The notes under the pieces are model-generated. The model was not told the origin of the DNA and made no database searches. It was given only the letters and a program-made list of their open reading frames with translations. The position numbers were made by a program, and so were the translations under genes. From Synechococcus sp. CS-1329 (GTDB lineage Bacteria; Cyanobacteriota; Cyanobacteriia; PCC-6307; Cyanobiaceae): a stretch of DNA of 64,000 nt. The DNA is taken from assembly GCF_025128055.1 (NCBI RefSeq), contig NZ_JAHLYS010000048.1, positions 62,001-126,000 on the forward strand, given 5' to 3'. Shown one piece after another: positions 1 through 9,191 of this stretch. How positions within the stretch are numbered: the first letter of the stretch is position 1; every line of letters begins with the position of its first letter.

Positions 1-2542
1 CGGTGATGCCCGCCTCATTGAAGGCCTGCAGATTGTCCTTCATGAAGGCAGTGGATTTCACCAGCAGTCCGCTCATGGCAATGCAATCAGCCTGGTGCAG
101 CTGCTGGGCTTCGATGATGGCCTCTATCCCCTGCTTGATGCCAAGGTTGATGACCTCATAACCATTGTTGGTGAGGATGATATCCACCAGATTCTTGCCG
201 ATGTCGTGCACGTCACCCTTGACGGTAGCGATCAGAAACTTGGCCTTGGCACTGCTCACCCCATCGATCTTGTCCATGTGCGGCTCGAGAAAAGCCACGG
301 CGGCCTTCATCGTTTCAGCGCTCTGGAGCACAAAAGGCAGTTGCATCTGCCCGGAGCCGAACAGCTCACCCACCACCTTCATGCCGTCGAGCAGAAAGGT
401 GTTGATGATCTGCAAGGGCGGGTGACTGGTCATGGCCTCCTGCAGGGCCGGCTCAAGGCCGATGCGCTCGCCATCGATGATGTGCTGACGCAGTCGGGCC
501 TCCACGGGCAGATCGGCCAGGCTTGGCCCAGAGGCCCTCGCCTCCTTGGCGCTGACCCCCTCGAACAGGCCGGTGAGCACGGTGAGCGGGTCGTAGGTGC
601 AGATCGCCCCTGCCGCCGCCGTCCCCGTTGCCCCGGCCGCTGTCGACTCGAACCGGCGCTGGTCGTTGATCAGATCACGGCAGATCTGCTGATGCTCCTC
701 TGTGATCTTCACCAGAGGAAGAATCTTGGCAGGGCTGACGATGGCAGCATCAAGGCCGGCTGCGCAGCAGTCGTGCAGGAAGACGGAATTGAGCACGATC
801 CGGGCCGCCGGTGAGAGCCCGAAGCTCACATTGCTCACCCCCAGCACCACATGAACACCGGGCAGATGCTCACGAATCAGGCGGATGGCCTCGATCGTGG
901 CGGCGGCATTGCGGCGGTCCTCCTCGATGCCGGTGGAGATGGGCAGCGCCAGGGGGTCGTAGAAGATCTCATGGGCCGGGATTCCAAACTCCACGGCATC
1001 GCGATAGGCCCGCTGGGCAATCGCGAATTTGCGCTCCGCCGTGCGGGCCATACCCTCCTCATCGATGGTGCCCACCACCACCCCGGCGCCATAGCGGCGA
1101 GCCAGCTCCAGCACCTTGAAGAAGCGCTCATCGCCATCCTCGTAGTTGGTGGAGTTGAGGATGCACTTGCCACCGGCCACCTTCAGGCCGGCCTCCATCT
1201 TCTGCCACTCCGTGGAATCCAGCATCAGCGGCAGATTCACATTGGTGACCAGACGACTGACCAGGTCGTGCATGTCTTTCTCGCCATCGCGCCCGACATA
1301 GTCGACGTTGACATCGAGCACATGGGCGTTCTCCTTGATCTGGCCACGGGCGAGGGCCACCAGCCCGTCCCAGTCCTCGGCGTTGAGCAGATCACGCACC
1401 TTCCTCGAACCGCTGGCGTTGAGCCGCTCGCCGATGATCAGGAAGGAGTTGTCCTGGTGATACGGGGTGACTCCATAGATCGAGGCCGCCGCCGGCTCCC
1501 ACTGCAGAGCGGGCCGCTGCAGCCGCTGCTCCGGCAGGCGCACGGGGCGGGGGCTGGGCTGCAGATCCGCCGCCAGCTCGGCGAGGGCAGCGATGTGGCT
1601 GGGGGTGGTGCCGCAGCAGCCACCGATCACCTGCACCCCCAGATCCTCAACGAAGTGGAGCAGCTGCAGTCGCAGCTCCATGGGCGTGAGCCGGTAGTGA
1701 GCCACACCGCCCACATTCTCAGGCAATCCGGCGTTGGGGATGCAACTGATCACAAACGGACTGTGCTCGCTCAGATAGCGCATGTGCGCCTTCATCTGCT
1801 CCGGTCCGGTGGCGCAGTTGAGGCCGAGCACGTCGATCGGGAAGGGCTCCAGGATCGAGACCACCGCGGCGATATCGGAGCCCACCAGCATCGTGCCGGT
1901 GGTTTCCATCGTGACCGAGACCATCAGCGGCCGCCGCTGGCCGGCCGCCGCGAAGGCCTCCTCAAGACCATGGAGCGCCGCCTTGATCTGCAGCACGTCC
2001 TGGCAGGTCTCGACGATGAACAGATCGACATCGCCGGCCAGCAGACCAGCCGCCTGCTCGCGGAAGGAGGCCTTCATCGTGTCGAAGTCGATGTGGCCGA
2101 GGGTGGGCAGTTTCGTGGTGGGGCCCATGGAGCCGGCCACGAAGCGGGGCTTGGCGGGGGTGCTGTAGCGATCAGCCATGTCCCGGGCCAGCTCAGCGGC
2201 CCGCTGGTTGAGGGCAAAGGCCTGGTCCTCCAGCCCGTATTCCGCCAGCACGATCGAGGCCGCCCCGAAGGTGTCGGTTTCGATCACATCACAGCCCGCC
2301 TCCAGAAACTGGGCGTGCACGGCCTGCACGGCATCGGGCCGGGTGAAGACCAGGTTCTCGTTGCAGCCCTCAAGGGCGGCGCCGCCGAAATCCTCGGCAT
2401 CCAGGTCCATCTGCTGCAGCGAGGTGCCGGTGGCACCGTCGAAGACCACCACGGGCCTGCCGGGACCATGCAGATGCTCAAGGAACCCGACTCGGCGGGC
2501 CCCTGCTGTTGTTGTCGCCGTGCCGCCCACCAGTGCCGTCAT
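1..2542 (-). CDS. metH: Cobalamin-dependent methionine synthase (partial, 3' end outside window)
   Basis: Transfers the methyl group of 5-methyltetrahydrofolate to homocysteine through methylcobalamin. The gene runs off the left edge, so only residues 1-847 of a protein usually near 1,200 residues are visible. A homocysteine-binding domain is shown by [10 protein letters not shown] near residue 34 and the zinc-ligand motif [11 protein letters not shown] near residue 306. A pterin-binding domain begins around [10 protein letters not shown] near residue 367. The cobalamin motif [10 protein letters not shown], whose His ligates cobalt, is near residue 777. The missing part should hold the rest of the B12 domain and the SAM-dependent reactivation domain. 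The ATG at 2542 lies 31 bases after the ilvE stop on the same strand, so the two may be co-transcribed. I see no cobalamin or SAM riboswitch in the short gap. Confidence 0.97.
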   Translation of the reverse strand, partial: MTALVGGTATTTAGARRVGFLEHLHGPGRPVVVFDGATGTSLQQMDLDAEDFGGAALEGCNENLVFTRPDAVQAVHAQFLEAGCDVIETDTFGAASIVLAEYGLEDQAFALNQRAAELARDMADRYSTPAKPRFVAGSMGPTTKLPTLGHIDFDTMKASFREQAAGLLAGDVDLFIVETCQDVLQIKAALHGLEEAFAAAGQRRPLMVSVTMETTGTMLVGSDIAAVVSILEPFPIDVLGLNCATGPEQMKAHMRYLSEHSPFVISCIPNAGLPENVGGVAHYRLTPMELRLQLLHFVEDLGVQVIGGCCGTTPSHIAALAELAADLQPSPRPVRLPEQRLQRPALQWEPAAASIYGVTPYHQDNSFLIIGERLNASGSRKVRDLLNAEDWDGLVALARGQIKENAHVLDVNVDYVGRDGEKDMHDLVSRLVTNVNLPLMLDSTEWQKMEAGLKVAGGKCILNSTNYEDGDERFFKVLELARRYGAGVVVGTIDEEGMARTAERKFAIAQRAYRDAVEFGIPAHEIFYDPLALPISTGIEEDRRNAAATIEAIRLIREHLPGVHVVLGVSNVSFGLSPAARIVLNSVFLHDCCAAGLDAAIVSPAKILPLVKITEEHQQICRDLINDQRRFESTAAGATGTAAAGAICTYDPLTVLTGLFEGVSAKEARASGPSLADLPVEARLRQHIIDGERIGLEPALQEAMTSHPPLQIINTFLLDGMKVVGELFGSGQMQLPFVLQSAETMKAAVAFLEPHMDKIDGVSSAKAKFLIATVKGDVHDIGKNLVDIILTNNGYEVINLGIKQGIEAIIEAQQLHQADCIAMSGLLVKSTAFMKDNLQAFNEAGIT

Positions 2543-2573
2543 TGCATCAACGTGCCGACGGTCACTCTAGAAA

Positions 2574-3491
2574 TCAGTCGCGCAGGCGGATGCGGGTGAC
2601 CCAGTGGTCGTAGCTGGGATCGTTGCCGATGGTGATCTGGGTGAGCCGCTCCCGCAGTCGCTCCATCACCGGCCGCTCCGTGGGCAGGTCGGTGGTCTCC
2701 ACCCGCCGCACCGGAGTCACCCGCGCCGCCGTGCCACTGAGGAACACCTCATCGGCGATGAACAGCTCGGTCTTGTCGACCGCCCGCTCGATCACCGGAA
2801 TGTCGAGGGCACGGGCCAGCTCCATCAGGCTGGCGCGGGTGATGCCCTCGAGAATGTCCTGATCAACGCCGGGGGTGATCAGCACGCCATCGCGCACGAT
2901 GAACAGGTTCATGCCGCTGGCCTCGCTCACCTTGCCGCGGCTGTTGAGCAGCAGGGCTTCATCGAAGCCGCTCTTGACCGCCTCGGTCTTGGCCAGGGAG
3001 CTGGTGATGTAAGCGCCGCTGATCTTGCCGCGCAGCGGCAGGGAGCGGTCCTCCTGGCGGGTCCAGCTGCTGACGCGGCAGCTGACACCATCGGGGGAGA
3101 GGTAGTCGCCCAGTTCGATGCCGTAAATCAGGAAATCGGTCTCGATGTCGTGCAGGCGCGGGGCGATGCCGAGGTCACTGGTGTAGACAAACGGCCGCAG
3201 ATAGATCGGGGTGGTGGGCCGGTTGGCCTGCAGAAAGGCGTCGATGGCGCCGAGGATGGTGCTCTCCTCCAGCTCGGCCAGCAGCAGCCGAGCGCTCTGG
3301 CTCAGCCGGCGGGCATGGCGGTCGGCGCGGAAGAGCAGGATTTCACCTGGATCGGCTGGGTTGGGCAGGGCCCGCATCCCCCCGAAGGCACCGGTGCCGT
3401 AATGCAGCGCGTGGGTGGCCACCGAAAGGGTGGCCTCGGCGAACGGAACGCAACCGCCTTGGAACCAGGCGTAGGGGAGAAACTTCTGCAT
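2574..3491 (-). CDS. ilvE: Branched-chain amino acid aminotransferase
   Basis: PLP-dependent class IV aminotransferase for the last step of leucine, isoleucine and valine synthesis, in the cytoplasm. The 305-residue product has the usual family length. The lysine in GKISGAY (about residue 156) matches the PLP-binding lysine, and SEASGMNLFIV and ITPG..DILEGITR are family motifs. The frame stays open 14 codons upstream, but the ATG at 3491 (MQKFLPYAW) gives the normal family start. It is transcribed towards metH, 31 bases away, and divergently from cobN with 89 bases between the start codons, which must hold both promoters. Confidence 0.94.
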   Translation of the reverse strand: MQKFLPYAWFQGGCVPFAEATLSVATHALHYGTGAFGGMRALPNPADPGEILLFRADRHARRLSQSARLLLAELEESTILGAIDAFLQANRPTTPIYLRPFVYTSDLGIAPRLHDIETDFLIYGIELGDYLSPDGVSCRVSSWTRQEDRSLPLRGKISGAYITSSLAKTEAVKSGFDEALLLNSRGKVSEASGMNLFIVRDGVLITPGVDQDILEGITRASLMELARALDIPVIERAVDKTELFIADEVFLSGTAARVTPVRRVETTDLPTERPVMERLRERLTQITIGNDPSYDHWVTRIRLRD

Positions 3492-3580
3492 GCAGGGTCG
3501 CTTGGGAAGGGCGTGGAGCGGGGGGCACCGCACCGTGGTCGGGCCTCGATCTTCTCACCGTCAGGACCGAGGATGTCTGG

Positions 3581-6500
3581 ATGCATCGGCTCGCAGCAGT
3601 TCCCGGCGCCACCGGCGACACGGATGGTCCCCTCTATGTGGAGCAGCCCTCGGCGCCCCTGTTGCTGCTCAGCAGCGCTGACACCGATCTGAGCACCCTC
3701 GCGGACCTGCTGGACGATGAGCCGACTCTGCTGAGCCAGGAGGTGCGCGGTCTCAACCTCGCGGCCCTGAATCATCCGGCTGTGATCGATCACTACCTGG
3801 CCACCAGCCTGGGGGCCACCCGGCTGGTGGTGGTGCGCCTGCTGGGAGGCCGTGGCCACTGGAGCTATGGCCTGGAGCAGCTGCGTCACTGGGCTGACGG
3901 CCCTGGCCGTCAGCTGGTGGTGGTGGCCGGCACCAGCGACGAAGAGGGGGACCTGGCCAGCCTGGGCAGCGTGGCTCCGGCCCTGGCCCTGGCGATCGGT
4001 CGCTGCCTCCGGGAAGGGGGGCGCACCAACCTGCGCCGGGTGCTGCTCTGTCTCGATGCCCTGCTGATGGGGGAGCCACCCGAGCCGCCCCAGCTGGAAC
4101 CCCTCAGCGATCCCTCCCCCCACGACTGGAGGGAGGATCCCGGCCCCCGGGTGGGCCTGGTGCTCTACCGCGCCCTGCTGCAGGCGGGCGACACCGCCCT
4201 GGCGGAGGCCACCCTGGCGGCCCTGCGCCAGCGCGGGCTCTGCCCCAGGGCCCTGTGGGTGAGCGGCCTGCGCGACGCAGGCGTGCAGCGCGGGGTGGCC
4301 GACCTGCTGGGGCGCGAAGCCGTCCAGGCGGTGCTCTGCACCACCTCCTTCGCTTCGGTGCAGTTCGAGGAGGCGGGCCTCGGCGCCCCCCTCTGGGAGG
4401 CTCTGAACGTGCCGGTGCTGCAGCTGCTCTGCAGCAGCTCCAGCCGCGAGCGCTGGCGCAGCAGCAGCATCGGCCTGAGCCCGCTCGACCTCAGTCTGCA
4501 GGTGGCGCTGCCCGAGCTCGATGGCCGCCTCAGCACCCGGGTGGGGGCCTTCAAGGAAGCGGCGGAGCAGGCCGATGAGCGGCTCACCACCGCTCTGCAC
4601 CGCTACCGGCCCGACCTCGAACGACTCGACTGGATCGCCCAGCTGGTGCAGGCCTGGGTGACTCTGCGCGGCACGGCGCCGGCCCAGCGGCGTCTGTCAC
4701 TGGTGCTCGCCAACTACCCCACCCGCAACAGCCGCCTGGCCAATGGCGTCGGCCTCGACACCCCCGCCAGTGCGGCGGCGATGCTGCACTGGCTGGCCGC
4801 CGCCGGCTACGACCTCGGTGCAGCCCAGGGGCAGCCGCCGGATGGGCAGCTTCCCCAGAGCGGCCAGGAGCTGATCGAACAATTGCTGGCGGGCCGCAGC
4901 AACGACGCCGAGAGCAGCCACAGGCCGGCCCTCGACCACCTCCCCCTGGCCACCTATCAGCGCTGGTATGACGCCCTGCCCCAGGAGGGTCGCCAGCTGA
5001 TCGAGCGGCGCTGGGGCTCAGCGGACCAGGACAGCGGACTGGAGCGCAGCGCCGCTGGCGCCGGTTTCCCGATCCGGGGTCTGCGCTTCGGCCGCATCCA
5101 TGTGCTGATCCAGCCGGAGCGGGGCTACGACCGCGACCCCAGCCTCAACTACCACAGCCCCGATCTACCCCCCACCCACGCCTACCTGGCCCAGTACCTC
5201 TGGCTGCGGCAGGTGGAGGGATCCCAGCTGGTGGTGCACGTGGGCAAGCACGGCAATCTGGAGTGGCTGCCGGGCAAGGGGCTGGGGCTCTCCAACCAGT
5301 GCTTCCCCGAATGGGCCCTGGGGCCGATGCCCCACCTCTACCCCTTCATCGTCAACGATCCCGGCGAAGGGTCCCAGGCCAAGCGCCGTGCCCAGGCCGT
5401 GATCCTCGATCACCTCACCCCACCGCTGGGGCGGGCGGGGCTGCATGGGCCCCTCCAGACCCTGGAGGCCCTGCTGGATGAGTACTGGGAGGCCTGCCAG
5501 CTGGGCAGCGCCCGGGTGGCCCCCCTGCGCCAGCGGTTGGCCGAAACCCTCGAGGCCCTGGAGCTGCCGCTGGAGGCCAGCGATCTCGAGAGCCGCATCG
5601 ACCGCGCCGACGGCTACCTCTGTGAGCTCAAGGAGGCCCAGATCCGCACGGGCCTGCACACCTTCGGCCACCTGCCCGCCCCGGAGCCGCTGCTGGAGCT
5701 GCTGCTCTGCCTGGCGCGGCCACCCCTGGCCGAGGGGCCCGGGCTCACCCAGGCCCTGGCCAAGGATCTGGGCCTGGCGCTCGACCCCTGGGCCGATCCG
5801 GAGGAAGAGCCGCTGGACGCCTCTGACCGGCGGCGGCTGCTGGCGCTAGCACCGGAGGCGGCCCAGGCCTGCCGCCGGGTCGGGGATGGCGTGGCCCTGC
5901 TGGAGGAACGGGCCCTGGAGCTGCTGCGCTCCCTGCTGGAGCCGGTGGTGGAGATCCCCCCCTGCGGCCCCTGCACCCGCTCGGTGCTGGAGCGGGTGCG
6001 CGGCGATCTGATCCCACAGCTGCTGCGCTGCGGTGAGGCGGAGCGGGAGTCCTTTCTGGCGGGGGTGGCGGGGGAGCGCATTGCCGCCGGTCCGTCTGGG
6101 GCCCCCACCCGCGGCCGGCCCGACCTGCTGCCCACCGGCCGCAATTTCTACAGCGTTGATCTGCGTGGACTGCCCAGCGAAGCGGCCTGGGACCTGGGGC
6201 GGCGCAGCGCCGAGCTGCTGCTGGACCTGCACCTGCAGGAGGAGGGCGACGACCTGCGCCACCTGGCCCTCTCGGTGTGGGGGACGGCAACGATGCGTAA
6301 TGGCGGCGAAGACATCGCCCAGGCCCTGGCCCTGATGGGGGTGCGGCCGGTCTGGGATGGGCCGACGCGGCGGATGGTGGACCTGGAGGTGATCCCGCTG
6401 GGATTGCTGGGGCGGCCGCGGGTGGATGTGACCCTGCGCATCTCCGGCCTGTTCCGCGATGCCTTCCCCCAGCTGGTGGGCTGGATGAACCGGGCCACGG

Positions 6501-7291
6501 CCCTGGTGGCGGGCCTACAGGAGGCGGAGTCCGACAATCCCCTGGCGGCGGCACTGATCCGCGAGGGTCATTGCGCCCGGGTGTATGGCTCAGCGCCAGG
6601 GGCCTACGGCGCCGGACTGCAGGGCCTGATCGACAGCGGCCAGTGGGAGGAGCGCAGCGATCTGGGCGAGGCCTACCTCAACTGGAGCAGCTGGCGGTAT
6701 GAGGGCAGCGGTGAGGCGATCGCCGATCGCGACGGCCTGGAACAACGGCTGCGCCAGGTTCAGGTGGTGCTGCACAACCAGGACAACCGCGAGCATGATC
6801 TGCTCGATTCCGACGATTACTACCAGTTCCAGGGGGGCCTGAGCGCCGCCACCGAGCGGGTGCGCGGCACGGCTCCGGCCCTCTGGTTTGGTGATCACTC
6901 CCGCCACCAGCGGCCCCGCCTGCATCGCCTGGAACGGGAGCTCGACAAGGTGCTGCGCTCACGGGTGCTCAATCCCCGCTGGATCAACGGCATGCGGGCC
7001 CATGGCTACAAGGGGGGCTTCGAGCTGGCCGCCAGCCTCGACTACCTCTTCGCCTACGACGCCAGCACCGGCCGGGTGCCGGACTGGAGCTATGGGGCCA
7101 TCTGTGACACCTGGCTGGGTGATGAAACCCTGCTGGAGTTCCTGCGCCAGACCAATCCCTGGGCCCTGCGCGACATGGCCGAGCGCTTGCTGGAAGCCCA
7201 CAACCGCAGCCTGTGGGAGGGGGCCAGCCCGGAGCAACTGCAGCACCTCAAGGGATTGGTGCTCAGCAGTGAACGTCTGGTGGAAGGCTGA
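3581..7291 (+). CDS. cobN: Aerobic cobaltochelatase subunit CobN
   Basis: Large subunit of the ATP-dependent chelatase that inserts cobalt into hydrogenobyrinate diamide in corrin synthesis. It belongs to the CobN/BchH/ChlH superfamily. The 1,236-residue length fits CobN, and the family signature KHGNLEWLPGK is near residue 553. A second conserved block, YKGGFELAASLDYLFAYDA, is near residue 1,140. No CobS or CobT partner is present nearby. The ATG at 3581 (MHRLAAVPG) matches the usual CobN start. ChlH, the magnesium chelatase homologue, is the main alternative, but length and N-terminus favour CobN. Together with the B12-dependent MetH gene this suggests the organism makes and uses a corrinoid. 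Confidence 0.93.
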   Translation: MHRLAAVPGATGDTDGPLYVEQPSAPLLLLSSADTDLSTLADLLDDEPTLLSQEVRGLNLAALNHPAVIDHYLATSLGATRLVVVRLLGGRGHWSYGLEQLRHWADGPGRQLVVVAGTSDEEGDLASLGSVAPALALAIGRCLREGGRTNLRRVLLCLDALLMGEPPEPPQLEPLSDPSPHDWREDPGPRVGLVLYRALLQAGDTALAEATLAALRQRGLCPRALWVSGLRDAGVQRGVADLLGREAVQAVLCTTSFASVQFEEAGLGAPLWEALNVPVLQLLCSSSSRERWRSSSIGLSPLDLSLQVALPELDGRLSTRVGAFKEAAEQADERLTTALHRYRPDLERLDWIAQLVQAWVTLRGTAPAQRRLSLVLANYPTRNSRLANGVGLDTPASAAAMLHWLAAAGYDLGAAQGQPPDGQLPQSGQELIEQLLAGRSNDAESSHRPALDHLPLATYQRWYDALPQEGRQLIERRWGSADQDSGLERSAAGAGFPIRGLRFGRIHVLIQPERGYDRDPSLNYHSPDLPPTHAYLAQYLWLRQVEGSQLVVHVGKHGNLEWLPGKGLGLSNQCFPEWALGPMPHLYPFIVNDPGEGSQAKRRAQAVILDHLTPPLGRAGLHGPLQTLEALLDEYWEACQLGSARVAPLRQRLAETLEALELPLEASDLESRIDRADGYLCELKEAQIRTGLHTFGHLPAPEPLLELLLCLARPPLAEGPGLTQALAKDLGLALDPWADPEEEPLDASDRRRLLALAPEAAQACRRVGDGVALLEERALELLRSLLEPVVEIPPCGPCTRSVLERVRGDLIPQLLRCGEAERESFLAGVAGERIAAGPSGAPTRGRPDLLPTGRNFYSVDLRGLPSEAAWDLGRRSAELLLDLHLQEEGDDLRHLALSVWGTATMRNGGEDIAQALALMGVRPVWDGPTRRMVDLEVIPLGLLGRPRVDVTLRISGLFRDAFPQLVGWMNRATALVAGLQEAESDNPLAAALIREGHCARVYGSAPGAYGAGLQGLIDSGQWEERSDLGEAYLNWSSWRYEGSGEAIADRDGLEQRLRQVQVVLHNQDNREHDLLDSDDYYQFQGGLSAATERVRGTAPALWFGDHSRHQRPRLHRLERELDKVLRSRVLNPRWINGMRAHGYKGGFELAASLDYLFAYDASTGRVPDWSYGAICDTWLGDETLLEFLRQTNPWALRDMAERLLEAHNRSLWEGASPEQLQHLKGLVLSSERLVEG

Positions 7292-7336
7292 GCACCGTGG
7301 AGATCAGCCTCAGCCGGGCCGGGGGGTGGCGATCGA

Positions 7337-7882
7337 TCAGGAGTTCATCTCTCTGGCCATGTCTTTGAAGGCATCGATGGTGCCGGGTTTGCCCTTCTGC
7401 AGACCGGTGCTCGGCTGATCATCGCCGCCGCTGCCGGCGGGCTTGCGGGCGGCGGGGGCTGAGCCACCCGCGGCGTTGACGCCACCCACGGCAGAGCCCC
7501 TCAGCCGCTTGCTCAGCTCGGCAGAGCTCATCTTCTCCACGAAGGTCTTCTTCACCGGCTTGGGCACGCCACCGCTGAGGCTGGTGGCAGCGGCCTTGAT
7601 CTCGGTGCCTGGCATGCCCGTGCTGGCCCTTTCGAGCCGGGCGGCCATCGAATCCACCTCCTGGATCATTTCCTTGTTGCCGGGGTTGTCGGCATTACCG
7701 GGAAAGGTGTGGCGAATCTTGTTGGAGCGCCGCATGAAATTGACATCGCCCAGGCTGCTGGAGGCGTCTGCGTCGAGGTAGAAGCTCTCTTCCTGCTTGG
7801 CTTTCTCCGGTTTGGCTTTGGCGGCCTTGGAGGTGAAAGCTCCTTCGGAGCGGTTGCCGAGCAGACGATCGAAGAGACCCAT
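7337..7882 (-). CDS. Conserved hypothetical protein, picocyanobacterial type
   Basis: I do not recognise a function. The 181-residue product starts MGLFDRLLG and is hydrophilic, with Lys/Glu/Ala-rich stretches and no membrane segment or signal peptide. The best ordered-looking block is SSSLGDVNFMRRSNKIRHTF (about residues 43-62), followed by a helical, negatively charged segment. The C-terminal half is rich in Ala, Gly and Ser and looks disordered, ending in a short amphipathic helix (GTIDAFKDMAREMNS). The ATG at 7882 was chosen because the frame upstream reads as low-complexity Trp/Gly sequence. It converges on cobN, 45 bases away, and lies 29 bases downstream of the PHP gene on the same strand. 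Confidence 0.8.
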   Translation of the reverse strand: MGLFDRLLGNRSEGAFTSKAAKAKPEKAKQEESFYLDADASSSLGDVNFMRRSNKIRHTFPGNADNPGNKEMIQEVDSMAARLERASTGMPGTEIKAAATSLSGGVPKPVKKTFVEKMSSAELSKRLRGSAVGGVNAAGGSAPAARKPAGSGGDDQPSTGLQKGKPGTIDAFKDMAREMNS

Positions 7883-7911
7883 GGTCAGGGAACGGAAACC
7901 TGCCAATGAGC

Positions 7912-8565
7912 CTAGCGGCCACCAAGCCCCAGCCCATGGGTATCTGTACCGCAACTTGTCAGCAATCCCAGCCGATTGAGCTGGGCGGCGATTGACTCAC
8001 AGACCAGTGGCGAGGGGCGCCAGCACGGACTCTGTTCGTAGTCGTAGTAGGCCTCGGCGCCATCGAATCCCAGCTCCGCCGCTGCCGTGATCAGCAGGTG
8101 GTACGGAAGGCGGTAGCGGGCGGGATGGGCCAGCAGAGCCAGCCCGCCGGCGGCATGGATCGCCCGTCGCACGGCCCCGGCCCGGAGCGCCGGGCCCACC
8201 ACGGCGTTGCCCTCCAGGTAGGGGGCCAGGGCGGCATGGCCCGGGTCGAAACCCAGCCCCAGCACATGCACCAGGCAGCCCTCCAGCAGGCAGCTGATCT
8301 CCACACCGCTCCAGAGCGTGGGGACCTGCCAACCCCGCTGGCGGTGCTGCTCCAGCCGCCGTTGCAGGGGCCCGAGGGCCGCCGTGCTGTGGTGATCGGT
8401 GACAGCGAAGTGCTCCAGGCCCCGATCCACCGCCTGGTCGGCCAGCCACTCAGGCTGGAGGCTGCCGTCGCTGCAGGTGGTGTGGCAGTGGAAATTGAGC
8501 CGCCCGGGGCAGCAGGACGGCTCCACCCGTCGCAACACCGCCACCAGCGGATGTTCAGGGGCCAT
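7912..8565 (-). CDS. PHP-domain metal-dependent phosphoesterase
   Basis: Small cytoplasmic protein of 217 residues with the PHP fold. The first metal motif FHCHTTCSDG is near residue 22, VTDHHS follows near residue 52, and a late GTDTHG sits near the C-terminus, giving the His/Asp ligands expected for two or three metal ions. The family includes histidinol phosphatase-like enzymes, nucleoside bisphosphate phosphatases and polymerase-linked domains. The substrate cannot be told from sequence. The ATG at 8565 is seven bases after the hemJ stop, so both are probably translated from one message. Confidence 0.87.
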   Translation of the reverse strand: MAPEHPLVAVLRRVEPSCCPGRLNFHCHTTCSDGSLQPEWLADQAVDRGLEHFAVTDHHSTAALGPLQRRLEQHRQRGWQVPTLWSGVEISCLLEGCLVHVLGLGFDPGHAALAPYLEGNAVVGPALRAGAVRRAIHAAGGLALLAHPARYRLPYHLLITAAAELGFDGAEAYYDYEQSPCWRPSPLVCESIAAQLNRLGLLTSCGTDTHGLGLGGR

Positions 8566-8572
8566 CAGCCGC

Positions 8573-9163
8573 TCAGGTGCCACCGGCCAGCGCCTCCTGT
8601 TCCGCGCGAAGGCGTCGCCAGCGGGCATAGAACTGGATCGAGCCGGCCATCGCCACCACCAGGGCCACCAGGAACCAGGTGGCCGCACCGGTGGGGAACT
8701 GGCCCTTGAACACCACCAGCATCACCACCAGCACCAACATCAGGGTGGGGAGCTCGTTGAGGGCCCGCAGCTGTCGCCCGCTCCAGCGGCAGCGACCCTC
8801 GCGCAACTGGCCCATCAGGCGATAACAGAACCAGTGGTAGGCCAGCAGGGCCAGCACCACGGCCAGCTTGGCGTGCATCCAGCCCTGCTTCAGCCAGAGG
8901 GGCTGGGCCACCAGCAGACCCACCGCCATGGCCACCGCCACCACCATGCCCGGGGTGGTGATGATGTTGGCCAGACGCCGCTCCATCAGGGTGTATTGCT
9001 GCTGAAAGGCGCCGCGCAGGGGCTCCTCCAGCTCATCCGCCTCCACGTGATAGATGAACAGACGCACCAGATAGAACAACCCGGCAAACCACACCACAAC
9101 CCCGACGATGTGCAGGGTCTTGAACCAGAGATAGGCCTCCGCTGGCAGGACCGGGAGCGTCAT
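8573..9163 (-). CDS. hemJ: Protoporphyrinogen IX oxidase, HemJ type
   Basis: Membrane enzyme converting protoporphyrinogen IX to protoporphyrin IX in heme and chlorophyll synthesis; the usual form in cyanobacteria that lack HemG and HemY. The 196-residue protein has four to five hydrophobic helices. The first carries FKTLHIVGVVVWFAGLFYL, including the conserved His of the family, and QGWMHAKLAVVL holds a second conserved His. RALNELPTLMLV is a further family signature. The ATG at 9163 gives the normal start (MTLPVLPAEAYLWFK); upstream in-frame sequence is low-complexity Arg/Pro. It sits between the photolyase-like gene (28 bases upstream) and the PHP gene (7 bases downstream). Confidence 0.92.
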   Translation of the reverse strand: MTLPVLPAEAYLWFKTLHIVGVVVWFAGLFYLVRLFIYHVEADELEEPLRGAFQQQYTLMERRLANIITTPGMVVAVAMAVGLLVAQPLWLKQGWMHAKLAVVLALLAYHWFCYRLMGQLREGRCRWSGRQLRALNELPTLMLVLVVMLVVFKGQFPTGAATWFLVALVVAMAGSIQFYARWRRLRAEQEALAGGT

Positions 9164-9191
9164 CGGGGCAAAGCAGAACGGTGGTCTCAAG

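Noticed and set aside
851-2599. Long plus-strand open frame (about 580 codons) opposite metH
   Set aside because: It is a high-GC antisense shadow: the minus strand reads a full MetH with catalytic motifs, and the plus-strand translation is Gly/His/Gln/Leu-rich without family motifs.
3492-3580. Cobalamin riboswitch before cobN
   Set aside because: The gap is 89 bases, too short for the fold, and I see no B12-box sequence.
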